Assembly (NCBI GenBank): GCA_902475545.1
Contig: CABRZP010000010.1
Span: forward strand, 1 to 64,000
DNA: 64,000 bases
Origin: an uncultured bacterium
GTDB lineage: Bacteria; Cyanobacteriota; Vampirovibrionia; Gastranaerophilales; Gastranaerophilaceae
Reading direction: 5' to 3'
The notes beneath the pieces are model-generated. The model ran no database searches. It saw nothing but the letters and a program-made list of their open reading frames with translations, and was not told the DNA's origin. The translations under genes and the position numbers were made by a program. Below are positions 1-9,077 of the stretch, one piece after another (within the stretch, counting starts at the first letter, position 1; the number at the start of each line of letters is the position of its first letter).

Positions 1-903
1 AACCGTTTACAAAGATTATTGGAAATGGGTGCTCCTGAAATTATCGTAAGAAACGAAAAACGTATGTTACAAGAAGCTGTTGATGCTCTTATCGATAACG
101 GAAGACGCGGAAGAACAGTTGTTGGTCCTAACAACAGAGCATTGAAATCATTATCTAACATTATTGAAGGTAAACAAGGTCGTTTCCGTCAAAACTTGTT
201 AGGTAAACGTGTTGACTACTCAGGTCGTTCAGTAATTGTTGTAGGTCCTACATTACAATTGAACCAATGCGGTTTGCCAAAAGAAATGGCAATCGAATTG
301 TTCAAACCATTTGTTGTTAATAAACTTATCGAACGCGGATATGTTCAAAATATTAAATCTGCTAAGAAGAAAATTGAACGTTCTGAACCGATAGTTTGGG
401 ATATTTTAGAAGAGGTAATCGACGGACACCCTGTTATGTTGAACCGTGCACCGACCCTTCACAGACTAGGTATTCAAGCATTTGAACCTAAATTGGTAGA
501 AGGTCGTGCAATTCAGCTTCACCCATTAGCATGTACAGCATTCAACGCTGACTTCGATGGTGACCAAATGGCTGTTCACGTTCCTCTTTCAATTGAAGCT
601 CAAGCAGAAGCAAGAATGCTTATGTTAGCTACTAACAACCTGTTAGCTCCTGCTAACGGTAAACCAATCGTAACACCTTCTCAGGATATGGTATTGGGTA
701 TGTATTACTTGACTACCCTGAAAGATCCTAACCAAGAGGTTAAAGGTTACTTCTATAACTTCCAGGATGCAATTTCTGCTCTTGAAGTAGGAGTAATCAA
801 ACTTCACGATAAAATCGTTGTTAGAGACGAAAAAGGTGAAAGATTAGAAACTACTGTTGGTAGAATTATCTTTAACGAAGAAGTTAGAAAGGCACTTGTA
901 TAG
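1..903 (+). CDS. rpoC1: RNA polymerase gamma subunit (RpoC1), 3' part
   Basis: This is the C-terminal part of the split beta' subunit, which together with RpoC2 forms the catalytic clamp side of RNA polymerase. The reading frame is open from base 1, so the start lies outside the window and 300 residues are visible. The catalytic Mg-binding loop NADFDGDQMAVH is at visible residues 182-193, with the three aspartates of DFDGD intact. The upstream stretch RQNLLGKRVDYSGRSV is the conserved double-psi-barrel entry. The protein stops right after a GRIIFN sequence, which is where cyanobacterial RpoC1 ends. rpoC2 follows after 32 bp. Confidence 0.96.
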   Translation, partial: NRLQRLLEMGAPEIIVRNEKRMLQEAVDALIDNGRRGRTVVGPNNRALKSLSNIIEGKQGRFRQNLLGKRVDYSGRSVIVVGPTLQLNQCGLPKEMAIELFKPFVVNKLIERGYVQNIKSAKKKIERSEPIVWDILEEVIDGHPVMLNRAPTLHRLGIQAFEPKLVEGRAIQLHPLACTAFNADFDGDQMAVHVPLSIEAQAEARMLMLATNNLLAPANGKPIVTPSQDMVLGMYYLTTLKDPNQEVKGYFYNFQDAISALEVGVIKLHDKIVVRDEKGERLETTVGRIIFNEEVRKALV

Positions 904-935
904 AGTGTAATAAACTTAAATAAAGGGAAATTAGA

Positions 936-3900
936 ATGGAAAATACATACATACATACAAAGAAATCACCTGATTTCATTAACAAACAAATGGATAAAGG
1001 TTCGTTGAAAAAGTTGTTGGGTCAGATGTATTTGGAATACGGCGGTGCTAAAGCGGCTGCTCTTGCTAACTCTTTAAAGAGCTTAGGTTACAAGTATGCA
1101 ACTGTTTCCGGTACTACAATTTCAATTGCAGACCTTTCAGTTCCTGAATCTAAAAAAGAATTGTTGAAATCAGCTGAAAAAGAAATTGAAAAATCAACAA
1201 ACAGATATTTAAAAGGTGAAATTACAGAAGTTGAAAGATATACAAAAGTTATCGATACTTGGTCTGAAACAACAGCTAAGTTGACAGAACAAGTTGTAGA
1301 AAACTTTGATAGATTGAACCCTGTATATATGATGGCATTCTCTGGAGCTCGTGGTAACTTATCACAAGTTTCACAGTTGGTTGGTATGCGTGGTTTGATG
1401 GCAGACGCACAAGGTCAGATCATCGACTTGCCTATTAAATCAAACTTTAAAGAAGGCTTATCAGTAACAGAATACATTATTTCATCATACGGTGCTCGTA
1501 AAGGTCTGGTAGATACAGCGTTGAAAACTGCTGACTCCGGTTACTTAACAAGACGTCTTGTTGACGTAGCTCAAGATGTAATTATTCGTGCTGATGATTG
1601 TCACACTGAAAAATATATCGATCTTAAATCTATCACTGATGGTGATGCTGTAATTGTTCCATTAATCGACAGATTATTGGGTAGAACAGTTGCTCAAGAT
1701 ATTGTTGATGCTGAAGGTAATGTATTAGTTGCTAACGGTACAACTATGGATCGTGATGATATCAAGAAAATTTCAAGTCTTGATTTACACGAATTGAGAG
1801 TTCGTTCAGGTTTGACTTGCGGACTTGAATATGGTGTTTGCCAAAAATGTTATGGTTGGGCAATGACAACTCAAAAACTTGTTGATATCGGTGAAGCAAT
1901 CGGTATTATCGCAGCTCAATCAATTGGTGAACCTGGTACACAGCTTACAATGAGAACCTTCCACACAGGTGGTGCGGTAGGCGTTAAAGAAGCTAAGAAA
2001 GAAATCTTAGCTCGTGAAGCTGGTACTGTTGTTTCTAAAATTAAAGCAAGAGAACTTAGAACACGTCACGGGGATGTTGTTCAAGTATCTATGTATGAAG
2101 CTGATATTGAAGTTAAAGGTGAAAAAAGAACTACTAAATATCATATTCCTGCCGGTGCTACATTATTTATTACTGATGGTATGGAAATTGCTAAAGGCTT
2201 CAAAATGGCAGAACACGCTCCAACCTCTCAAGGTGACAGCTCTCGTCTAACTGAAAAAGCAACAAAAGATATTACAACTGATATTTCAGGTGAAATCGTA
2301 TTTGAAGACTTCAAAGCTGATGAAAAGAAAGACAGACAAGGTAACGTTCTTAGAACTACTAACAAACAAGGTGTTGTTTGGGTTTTAGGCGGTGATGTTT
2401 ATACATTACCGGGTGGTTCAAAAGTTCTTGTTAAAGACGGTCAAAAAGTTACTGCCGGTGAAAAACTTGCTGAAACATTGACTATCTGTGAACACGGCGG
2501 TGAAGTTAGAGTTGGTGATGAATTAGTTATTGAAGATGATAAATTTGATGGTAAAAAGATTAAGAAAATTGTTCAAGGTAAAGAATTGACAATTGTTATC
2601 GCATCTTTACAACCTGAAAATGCATCATTTGAACAAACTAAAAAAGAACAACTTTGGACAGTTGATTCAACCGGCGAAAAATATATTGTTAAAGCTCCTG
2701 TTGATACAACAGTTGAAAACGGTATGATTATTGCCGAACTTATTGATGATGATTGTTCAGTTTCATCTTCAGGTGAAATCAGATACGTTGATGTTGAAGT
2801 TGACGAAAATCAAATTATTACTAAACCGGGTAAAGTTGTATTTATTCCGGAAGAAATTCACCAAATCAATAAAGACAGTACTTTGAAAATGGTTGAAAAC
2901 GGTACAGCAGTTACTGCCGGTACTGAAATCGTTAAAGATGTTTACTGTCACATTGATGGTATTGTTGAATTCAAAGAATATAACGATGTAATTCATGAAA
3001 TTACAGTTAGACCTGGTGAAGTTCATACATTATCAAGCATTTCAGAATTGAAAGTTGATGAAGGTGAAGTTGTTAAAAAAGGTACTGTAATTGCTGATGG
3101 TATCAAAGCTAAAGAAACTTCAATCGTTACAATTATGGATTCTTCAGTAGATGAATTACCTATTGATGATTTGGATGAAGAAATTGATTCAACATTATCT
3201 TTAGATGAAGATTCTATTTCAAATCAACCTGTTCAAATTCTTGTAAGACCGGTACAAGTATTAGAAGTTAATCAAAAAGATGTATCAATTGCATTCAATA
3301 CAACTGATGAATTGATTGATATTATTCCTGTAACTCAACTTCAATATAAAGATGGTGCAAGAGTTAGAAACGTTGACGGTGCTACAATTACAAGAACATC
3401 TTTAGTTCTCCAAATGCAAGGCTACTTATCACACCTTAAAGGTATGGTAGAAGTTGATTCTAATGGTTCATTAAGAATCGTTGTATTAGAAAACTTGATT
3501 GTTCGTCGTGAATTAGAAGGTTCAGCTCACTCTTCATTACAAACAGAATTGCTTGTAAAAGATGGTGAAACTATTGATCCTCGTACCCCTGTTGCAAAAA
3601 CTCAAGTTCTTGCAATGCACGATGCAGTAGCATCTATCAAGGGTGATGATGAAGATATCAGAAGATTGTTACTAATCTCTGACGATTCTGAAACAACTGT
3701 TGCTGTTAAGGGCAAAGCTGTTGTTAAGAAAGGCGAATTTATTAAATCTGATAAAGTTCTTGCTGAAAGCGGCGAAGCTTCTCCTGTTTCAGGTCTTGTT
3801 ACAGCAATCAATAAAGGTGAAATTACAATCAGAAATGGTCGTCCTTACTTGATCAGCCCAGGTACAATGTTACAAATCGACTCAGGAGCTTTAGTTCTTA

Positions 3901-4790
3901 GAGGTGACTTACTTGCAACATTAGTATTTGAAAGAGAAAAAACAGGCGATATCGTTCAAGGTTTGCCGAAAGTTGAAGAACTTCTTGAAGGTAGAAAACC
4001 TAAAGATTGTGCTATTTTGGCAGAATATGACGGTACTGCTAAGATTGAAATTGATGATGACGGATTCCCAAGATTATTCTTAACAGATGAAGACGGTTCA
4101 TCAACTGAAATCAAATATGCAATTGACTCTAACGTAATTGTTTCAAACGGACAAAAAATTACAAAAGGTCAACCGTTAACTTCAGGTCCTTTAAATCCTC
4201 ATGATGTTATGAGATTATGCGGACCGGAAGCAGCACAACAATATCTTGTAGACGAAGTACAACGTGTATATCGTTCTCAAGGTGTTGAAATTGCTGATAA
4301 ACACATTGAAATCATCGTTCGTCAAATGACTAAGAAAGTTAAGATTGTTGATGCAGGTGATACTAACTTGTTACCTGGTGAATTGATTGAAATGCAAACA
4401 TTTGAAAAAGAAAACAAACTTGCTGAAGAAGCCGGTAAAGCTCCTGCAACTTGTGAATACATGTTGTTAGGTATTACAAAAGCTTCATTGAATACTGAAT
4501 CATTCATTTCAGCAGCTTCATTCCAAGAAACAACAAGAATCTTAACTGAAGCAGCAGTTGATGGTAAAAAAGACTTGTTAAGAGGTTTGAAAGAAAACGT
4601 TATTATCGGTCGTTTGATTCCGGCAGGTACCGGTTTCCATCACCTGATTAACGCAAATGAAGAACGTGACAGAGAAGAAAGAAAACGTGCAGTTGCTCAA
4701 AGAAATCAAGCAAGAAAACCATCTGCAATTTTAGAAGAAATTGAAGGTATGTTTGGTGCTCCTGATTTTAATGTAGATGACGAACAGTAA
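936..4790 (+). CDS. rpoC2: RNA polymerase beta' subunit, C-terminal half (RpoC2)
   Basis: This is the second half of split beta' (1284 aa). The zinc site is C222 with C295, C302 and C305 (C-x6-C-x2-C). The bridge-helix/trigger-loop region contains GEPGTQLTMRTFHTGG near residues 331-346, and the trigger loop resumes at about residue 1004 (GDIVQGLPKVEELLEGR). The roughly 650 residues between are the SI3-type insertion, full of short beta repeats; E. coli SI3 is much smaller (about 190 aa), and a giant SI3 is typical of Cyanobacteria. The ATG follows an AAAGGG ribosome site 32 bp after rpoC1, so the two genes are cotranscribed. A terminator follows at 4811. The split could only be mistaken for a frameshift if rpoC2 lacked its own start; it has one. 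Confidence 0.97.
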   Translation: MENTYIHTKKSPDFINKQMDKGSLKKLLGQMYLEYGGAKAAALANSLKSLGYKYATVSGTTISIADLSVPESKKELLKSAEKEIEKSTNRYLKGEITEVERYTKVIDTWSETTAKLTEQVVENFDRLNPVYMMAFSGARGNLSQVSQLVGMRGLMADAQGQIIDLPIKSNFKEGLSVTEYIISSYGARKGLVDTALKTADSGYLTRRLVDVAQDVIIRADDCHTEKYIDLKSITDGDAVIVPLIDRLLGRTVAQDIVDAEGNVLVANGTTMDRDDIKKISSLDLHELRVRSGLTCGLEYGVCQKCYGWAMTTQKLVDIGEAIGIIAAQSIGEPGTQLTMRTFHTGGAVGVKEAKKEILAREAGTVVSKIKARELRTRHGDVVQVSMYEADIEVKGEKRTTKYHIPAGATLFITDGMEIAKGFKMAEHAPTSQGDSSRLTEKATKDITTDISGEIVFEDFKADEKKDRQGNVLRTTNKQGVVWVLGGDVYTLPGGSKVLVKDGQKVTAGEKLAETLTICEHGGEVRVGDELVIEDDKFDGKKIKKIVQGKELTIVIASLQPENASFEQTKKEQLWTVDSTGEKYIVKAPVDTTVENGMIIAELIDDDCSVSSSGEIRYVDVEVDENQIITKPGKVVFIPEEIHQINKDSTLKMVENGTAVTAGTEIVKDVYCHIDGIVEFKEYNDVIHEITVRPGEVHTLSSISELKVDEGEVVKKGTVIADGIKAKETSIVTIMDSSVDELPIDDLDEEIDSTLSLDEDSISNQPVQILVRPVQVLEVNQKDVSIAFNTTDELIDIIPVTQLQYKDGARVRNVDGATITRTSLVLQMQGYLSHLKGMVEVDSNGSLRIVVLENLIVRRELEGSAHSSLQTELLVKDGETIDPRTPVAKTQVLAMHDAVASIKGDDEDIRRLLLISDDSETTVAVKGKAVVKKGEFIKSDKVLAESGEASPVSGLVTAINKGEITIRNGRPYLISPGTMLQIDSGALVLRGDLLATLVFEREKTGDIVQGLPKVEELLEGRKPKDCAILAEYDGTAKIEIDDDGFPRLFLTDEDGSSTEIKYAIDSNVIVSNGQKITKGQPLTSGPLNPHDVMRLCGPEAAQQYLVDEVQRVYRSQGVEIADKHIEIIVRQMTKKVKIVDAGDTNLLPGELIEMQTFEKENKLAEEAGKAPATCEYMLLGITKASLNTESFISAASFQETTRILTEAAVDGKKDLLRGLKENVIIGRLIPAGTGFHHLINANEERDREERKRAVAQRNQARKPSAILEEIEGMFGAPDFNVDDEQ

Positions 4791-4810
4791 TTCTTCTTTC
4801 GAAATATAGA

Positions 4811-4840
4811 AAAGACTCCCAAATTTTGGGAGTCTTTTTA
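4811..4840. terminator. Intrinsic terminator after rpoC2, likely bidirectional
   Basis: A perfect 10-bp stem (AAAGACTCCC / GGGAGTCTTT) with a 7-nt loop and a T run follows rpoC2. The stop codon of the convergent acetyltransferase-like gene starts inside the tail, so one hairpin probably ends both transcripts. Confidence 0.92.
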
Positions 4841-5470
4841 TATATTCAATTCTCTGTACAGGTTAACTTTTTCAGGTGTTATTTTTTCATGATGAAATAG
4901 TTTTTTCAGATTTGTAATTGTTTCTTTAATTTTTGAACAATTTATTTCCATTTCAATTTTTGTCGGATATACATTACTTGTTTTTTTAAATCCAAGGGCT
5001 TCATATTTTTGAACGGTGTCGTAAGGTCCATTAGTAATTGCATGTAATTTTATTTTGTTCCCTTTTAATTCTTGAAAATCCTGAAACATTTGATAAAACA
5101 AGTTTTTCCCTGCGAATTTAATTTTTTTGCCAAAAGATGTGGGCCAAGTGCAAATACAATCTAAAATAGTTGTTTTCCCGGGGGTAAAGGTTATAATTCC
5201 ACAAGGTTTATTATCTATTGCTTCAAGGTATGTTATATTTCCCTGTTTTTGTGCGTTATCAACAGCGTATTCTAACATTTCATGCCATCTTGAATATTCA
5301 TCTTTTGTCAAATTTGGCATTAAATTTTCCATATTGATATTTGATGAGAGTTCTTTAATAAATTTAAAATCAGAAGAATCAGTTAATTTATATAATTTTA
5401 ACTTTCCGCTGTTTGCTATATGCAATGCTCCAAATTGAGGTGATTTATATTTGTTGTGGCAAATATCCAT
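4838..5470 (-). CDS. GNAT-like acetyltransferase, putative
   Basis: A 210-aa protein. The C-terminal half has the look of a GNAT fold: YLEAIDNKPCGIITFTPG resembles strands 2-4, and YDTVQKYEALGFKKTSNVY near residues 150-170 resembles the conserved last helix (x-YEKLGF) of GNAT enzymes. The acceptor substrate cannot be inferred. The ATG has an AAAGGAA ribosome site, and a TATAAT lies about 25 bp upstream on the minus strand, so this is a conventional leadered gene. It converges on rpoC2. The family call rests on one motif, so other small unknown folds remain possible. Confidence 0.6.
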   Translation of the reverse strand: MDICHNKYKSPQFGALHIANSGKLKLYKLTDSSDFKFIKELSSNINMENLMPNLTKDEYSRWHEMLEYAVDNAQKQGNITYLEAIDNKPCGIITFTPGKTTILDCICTWPTSFGKKIKFAGKNLFYQMFQDFQELKGNKIKLHAITNGPYDTVQKYEALGFKKTSNVYPTKIEMEINCSKIKETITNLKKLFHHEKITPEKVNLYRELNI

Positions 5471-5557
5471 ATAATTTTCCTTTGCCTATTATAAAGTTGT
5501 TAAAAATAAAATTTGCTTTTAAAAAAATAATTATTAAGAAAAGTTTATATTTTATTG

Positions 5558-5563
5558 TATAAT
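5558..5563 (+). promoter_or_regulatory. -10 element TATAAT of a leaderless gene
   Basis: A consensus -10 hexamer ending 6 bp before ATG 5570. The predicted +1 is the A of the start codon. The -35 is weak (an AT-rich TTAAGA-like stretch). Confidence 0.65.
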
Positions 5564-5569
5564 TTGTTT

Positions 5570-6046
5570 ATGGCTAGGAGAGCAAAAAAAACAAATAAAT
5601 CTGCAAAAACTCAAAATCTTGTACCAAATAATTATTTTGTACATAAAATTATAGCATTTATTATTACATTGCTATTATTTGCCGGTGGGTATTTCTATAT
5701 AAATTTAAACTATGTACCAAAATCAATGTATGAGACACAACTTATGCGTCCTAATATGAAGGAATCTTTTTATGTAAGTCAGTGGTGCAGAGATGATTTC
5801 GGGAAACAAGAATTTGTATTATGGGATAATACAAGAGTTGATTGTCTTACTAAAGATTATGCGATTGAATTTGATTTTGCTAAAAAATGGGCAGAAAGTA
5901 TCGGACAGTCTTTATATTATGCGAAAATGACAGGTAAAAAACCTGCAGTTGCTCTTATTCTAACAGATTTGAAAGATTATAAGTATGTAAAACGAATAGA
6001 AAGATTGGATAATGGAATTAAAGTATTTTTAATTCATGCGTTCTAA
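5570..6046 (+). CDS. Single-pass membrane protein of unknown function
   Basis: A 158-aa protein with a basic N-terminus rich in Lys and Arg, one hydrophobic segment at about residues 30-50, and a soluble C-terminal domain. I do not recognise the family. I chose ATG 5570 over an upstream TTG because TATAAT (5558-5563) ends exactly six bases before it, placing the expected transcription start on the A of the ATG; the TTG would lie upstream of the transcript. There is no Shine-Dalgarno. The 3' end overlaps the convergent phosphatase gene by 18 bp. Confidence 0.7.
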   Translation: MARRAKKTNKSAKTQNLVPNNYFVHKIIAFIITLLLFAGGYFYINLNYVPKSMYETQLMRPNMKESFYVSQWCRDDFGKQEFVLWDNTRVDCLTKDYAIEFDFAKKWAESIGQSLYYAKMTGKKPAVALILTDLKDYKYVKRIERLDNGIKVFLIHAF

Positions 6047-6565
6047 TTCTTCAGGACAATATTTTTTTATAAAATCAATAAAAATTTTCAGATATTTTCT
6101 CTTTTTTCTGCTGGAGTTTTTAAGTTTTAATTCTTTATACCCTAGTTCAAGCATTTCTTCAATAATTTCGTGATTTGATTTTGAGGAGAATTTTTTCTCA
6201 TAGATTGCAACACACATTCCAGTTCTTCTTTTTCCATACTGGCAATGGATATATGTTTTTCCATTGTTAGAATTTATTGAGTTATTTACTTTATCAAAAA
6301 AACTTTTTTCCGGAATATTATTTAATCTATGCGGATATTTGTAATTAATATATTTTATGCCGAATAATTTACAGAAAAATTTTTCAATTGGTCTTTCTAT
6401 CAATGAACTATTTCTAAGATCAATTACCTGAGTAATTCCATCCTGTTTCATTTTATAAAGTCTCCAAGGGCAAGATACAGCTTTGCCTCTTATGAGTTTT
6501 TCGTCAACTTGTTTTTGAAATTTAGCCAGACCTGTAAAAGTTTGATTATTGTAATTTATTTGCAT
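6029..6565 (-). CDS. Dual-specificity/tyrosine phosphatase-like protein
   Basis: A 178-aa cysteine phosphatase. The P-loop signature HCQYGKRRTG lies at residues 107-116 (HC-x5-R), with catalytic Cys108 and phosphate-binding Arg114. Upstream, TQVIDLRNSS resembles the conserved strand of dual-specificity phosphatases. No signal peptide or membrane segment is evident, so it is probably cytoplasmic. Substrates could be phosphotyrosine proteins, phosphoinositides or nucleotides; nothing nearby decides this. The gene is single, converges on the preceding gene with an 18-bp overlap, and has no clear Shine-Dalgarno. Confidence 0.82.
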   Translation of the reverse strand: MQINYNNQTFTGLAKFQKQVDEKLIRGKAVSCPWRLYKMKQDGITQVIDLRNSSLIERPIEKFFCKLFGIKYINYKYPHRLNNIPEKSFFDKVNNSINSNNGKTYIHCQYGKRRTGMCVAIYEKKFSSKSNHEIIEEMLELGYKELKLKNSSRKKRKYLKIFIDFIKKYCPEELERMN

Positions 6566-6607
6566 ATTATTTTTAAATCACATAAATTATTTTTTTGCTA
6601 AAAAATC

Positions 6608-6636
6608 TTGATTTTGAAGATTGTTTGTTTTACTAT
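6608..6636 (+). promoter_or_regulatory. Sigma70-type promoter
   Basis: TTGATT (6608-6613), 17-bp spacer, TACTAT (6631-6636). The predicted start is near 6643, giving a leader of about 24 nt for the gene at 6667. Confidence 0.6.
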
Positions 6637-6666
6637 TGTAAAGCAATAGGTAGTTGGGGTTAAGAG

Positions 6667-6903
6667 ATGCTCGTATCTTCGATTGGATATTTTGATGTAA
6701 AATCAAAAAATTCTTATAATGTAGAGCCTATAAACAAGGCTCAGTCGAAGTATAATTTAAATGAAGGTTTTGGTAATGTGAATGAAGTTATTTCAACTTT
6801 TTCTATTAATCAAAATCCATTTACCCGTATAATCAATTCTATTTCATCGTTATTTATATCTAAAACAGACGCATCTCAAAAATATTTAGATTTTATTGCT
6901 TAA
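6667..6903 (+). CDS. Small conserved-looking protein, unknown
   Basis: A 78-aa protein with no recognisable domain, signal peptide or membrane segment. It is rich in Asn, Ser and Lys, with a short hydrophobic patch near the C-terminus. A good promoter lies 24 bp upstream, and a weak purine-rich ribosome site (TTAAGAG) precedes the ATG, which supports real expression. Its last 11 bp overlap the 3' end of the convergent MFS gene. Confidence 0.5.
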   Translation: MLVSSIGYFDVKSKNSYNVEPINKAQSKYNLNEGFGNVNEVISTFSINQNPFTRIINSISSLFISKTDASQKYLDFIA

Positions 6904-8068
6904 TTTCGGGTTCATTAAATAAGTATTTTACCAGTATTGAACAAATTGCCGGTATAATGGAAATTATTACAAGAACAGGAACAATGCTTGTTGCTTGTGC
7001 AACGTAACCTATTATAGACATTGCTACTGCAACTATCCCCCAGGAAAATCCGTTTATAAAACCGCCGATAATGCTTTTGTATTGCGGTAAAACTTTTTGA
7101 GCCATACTCATTGTAATTGGAGTTGCAAAGAATGTTATAAATCCCATAAGAGCAAAAATAATAAATGATAAAATAGGTAATGTTTTGTATGTAAACATGA
7201 ATAAAATCATCATTGGAAATGTTGATATCATTGAAATATAGAAGACTTTTGGTGTACCTATTTTCTTTTCAAATTTAGGACTTAATAGTGATGCAATACC
7301 TCCTAGGAATAAAAAGAAAAATAAAGCTGTTCCAATTTGAAATTTTGAATATCCTTGAGCTTTCCATAAAAATGGAAGCAAAATTGAACAAGATGTTGTA
7401 ACTAAAGATTTTAAAACCGCTATTGTGTTCAGTATGTTAAGCTTTTTGTTTGATAGAATATCAATAAAAGCTTGTTTTAGATTGATATTTATTTTTTCAG
7501 TTTCGATATTTGAAAATTTAGGAACCATTTTGAACATTAAAAACGCCCAAATGATACCTAAAATACAGAGTATAGGCATTCTGTTCAAACCAAAATATTG
7601 GGCAAAAGCAGAAGATAATAATGGGCCGGTAGAAAATCCTAAAGTTCCTAATGCAATGAAAATCCCCATATTTTTTGCTGAGTTTGAAGTTGTGAATTTT
7701 GAAACTAACCCTAAAGCTTGCGGGTGATAAAGACTTGAACCTAAACTTCCCAGCATAATGAATAGAACCATTAAATATACGTGTTTAACCGCCGGAGCAA
7801 AAGATATAAATATTGCTGTAAAAATTAATCCCCAGAAAATCAATGCTCGTTTTTTCATTTTATCGGCAAAAAATCCGAAGTATGGCTGCAATAGAGATGA
7901 AAATATATGAGAGCAGCTTAATATAATTGTCGCTATAGGCATAGAAATTTTTATTTGTTCAGCAATAAATGGCATAATAGGATTTAAAAATCCGGTGTAA
8001 ATGTCATTTATAAAATGTGCTCCTGCAAGCCATATTTGGGGTTTTTGTTCTTGTTTATCGTAAATCAT
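6893..8068 (-). CDS. MFS transporter, fosmidomycin-resistance (Fsr)-like
   Basis: A 391-aa integral membrane protein with about 12 hydrophobic segments. The N-terminal HFINDIYTGFLNPIMPF and the mid-protein SLYHPQALGLVS resemble Fsr-type major facilitator exporters, where SxxHP is a typical motif in the fourth or fifth helix. The likely role is proton-driven drug or metabolite efflux; the substrate is unknown. It starts 15 bp downstream of an XRE regulator gene in the same direction, so the two probably form a self-regulated efflux operon under the operators at 8337-8374. Confidence 0.82.
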   Translation of the reverse strand: MIYDKQEQKPQIWLAGAHFINDIYTGFLNPIMPFIAEQIKISMPIATIILSCSHIFSSLLQPYFGFFADKMKKRALIFWGLIFTAIFISFAPAVKHVYLMVLFIMLGSLGSSLYHPQALGLVSKFTTSNSAKNMGIFIALGTLGFSTGPLLSSAFAQYFGLNRMPILCILGIIWAFLMFKMVPKFSNIETEKININLKQAFIDILSNKKLNILNTIAVLKSLVTTSCSILLPFLWKAQGYSKFQIGTALFFFLFLGGIASLLSPKFEKKIGTPKVFYISMISTFPMMILFMFTYKTLPILSFIIFALMGFITFFATPITMSMAQKVLPQYKSIIGGFINGFSWGIVAVAMSIIGYVAQATSIVPVLVIISIIPAICSILVKYLFNEPEIKQ

Positions 8069-8083
8069 AACTTAATATTCGCA

Positions 8084-8326
8084 CTAAAGTTTATAAAAAT
8101 CAATTAACTTTTTGTTGAAATCAAGTAAGTCTTTTGGCTCAACTCCTAAAACATCTGCGATAATTTTTAATTTTGATAGAGTAATATCAGTTTTTGCAGT
8201 TTCGACCATTGCAATCATTGAACGAGAAATTCCATTGATAGCAAGAAAATCATCCTGTTTAAGATTTTTTTCTTTTCTGATTTTTTTTAAATTTTTTGCA
8301 AATTTTTGTAAAAACTCCTTGTCCAT
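8084..8326 (-). CDS. XRE-family helix-turn-helix regulator
   Basis: An 80-aa single-domain Cro/C1-type DNA-binding protein. The HTH region (QDDFLAINGISRSMIAMVE, then DITLSKLKIIADVLGV) spans roughly residues 28-65. I place the start at 8326 (MDKEF) rather than at the ATG at 8350. GATAAT at 8338-8333 ends six bases before 8326, and the earlier ATG overlaps both a -10-like sequence and an operator. It precedes the MFS pump gene and is divergent from a prepilin gene, and probably represses its own operon. Confidence 0.85.
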   Translation of the reverse strand: MDKEFLQKFAKNLKKIRKEKNLKQDDFLAINGISRSMIAMVETAKTDITLSKLKIIADVLGVEPKDLLDFNKKLIDFYKL

Positions 8327-8336
8327 TTTATTATTA

Positions 8337-8374
8337 TCAGTTACTGACATTATATAAAATCAGTCACACTGACA
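8337..8374. promoter_or_regulatory. Paired operator of the XRE regulator
   Basis: Two copies of a dyad, TCAGT-T-ACTGACA (8337-8349) and TCAGT-CAC-ACTGACA (8360-8374), lie in direct order. Between them is TATATAAAAT, which reads as a -10 on both strands. The placement over the XRE promoter and the divergent prepilin promoter suggests autoregulation with possible co-control. Confidence 0.7.
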
Positions 8375-8384
8375 TGAGGGCTTT

Positions 8385-9077
8385 ATGAAAAAATATGCTT
8401 TTACACTTGCTGAAGTTTTAATAACACTTGGAGTTATTGGCGTTGTTGCAGCCATGACAATTCCATCTCTTATTCAGAATAATAAAGCTGCAAGGTTGCG
8501 TACTCAATTTTTAAAATCTTATTCAACAATTACACAAGTTTATAGAATCATGCAGAATGATACTGAGGGCTCGCTGAATTCAGAATATGAACATGGTACT
8601 TTTTATAAAAATTTTTCTAAATACCTAAAAGGTTCTCTTGATTGCGGAAATTATTATGAAGAACGAATCAATAAAAAACCTTGTTATGCACCAAATGCGG
8701 GTAATAATGTATACAAAAGTTTGAATGGTGCAATTTTGGGCAATAGCGGAGAACGTTTATTAGATGATGGAATATTGGTTATGCCTGATAGTTCTATTTT
8801 GTATTTTGAAAATAATAAAGAAGGTGACTCTGCTATTTATGTTTCAGTAGATTTGAATGGTATTGATAATGGTCCTAATATTTGGGGATATGATTTATTT
8901 ACTTTTCAATTTCTTGATGCATTAGAGGTTAAAGCTATGGGGGACATGGGTACTGATTTTTCTCCGGAGCAATATTGTGATAGCAGTAAATCTTCTGCTA
9001 GAAACGGGATTGCGTGTGCATTCAAGGCAAAAAATGATCCAGAATATTCCAAAAAAATTGTAAAATCAATTAGATAA
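8385..9077 (+). CDS. Type IV pilin/pseudopilin-like prepilin
   Basis: A 230-aa protein with a class III signal: short basic leader MKKYA, then FTLAEVLITLGVIGVVAAM, with the conserved Glu at mature position 5. Prepilin peptidase should cut between A5 and F6, and Ala replaces the usual Gly. The globular part has four or more cysteines and an acidic middle, as in type II secretion-type or type IV pilus-like proteins. The ATG follows GAGGG. No secretion ATPase or peptidase gene is nearby, so it probably works with machinery encoded elsewhere. It is divergent from the XRE gene. Confidence 0.85.
   Translation: MKKYAFTLAEVLITLGVIGVVAAMTIPSLIQNNKAARLRTQFLKSYSTITQVYRIMQNDTEGSLNSEYEHGTFYKNFSKYLKGSLDCGNYYEERINKKPCYAPNAGNNVYKSLNGAILGNSGERLLDDGILVMPDSSILYFENNKEGDSAIYVSVDLNGIDNGPNIWGYDLFTFQFLDALEVKAMGDMGTDFSPEQYCDSSKSSARNGIACAFKAKNDPEYSKKIVKSIR

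Noticed and set aside
2769..3026. Long antisense frames inside rpoC2, dnaK and the hydrogenase genes
   Set aside because: They are shadows of strongly conserved genes on the other strand, with Asn/Phe-rich low-complexity translations and no ribosome sites.
8327..8350. Start of the XRE regulator at ATG 8350
   Set aside because: That ATG overlaps the -10-like sequence and lacks a ribosome site; GATAAT spaced six bases before ATG 8326 fits the pattern of neighbouring leaderless genes.
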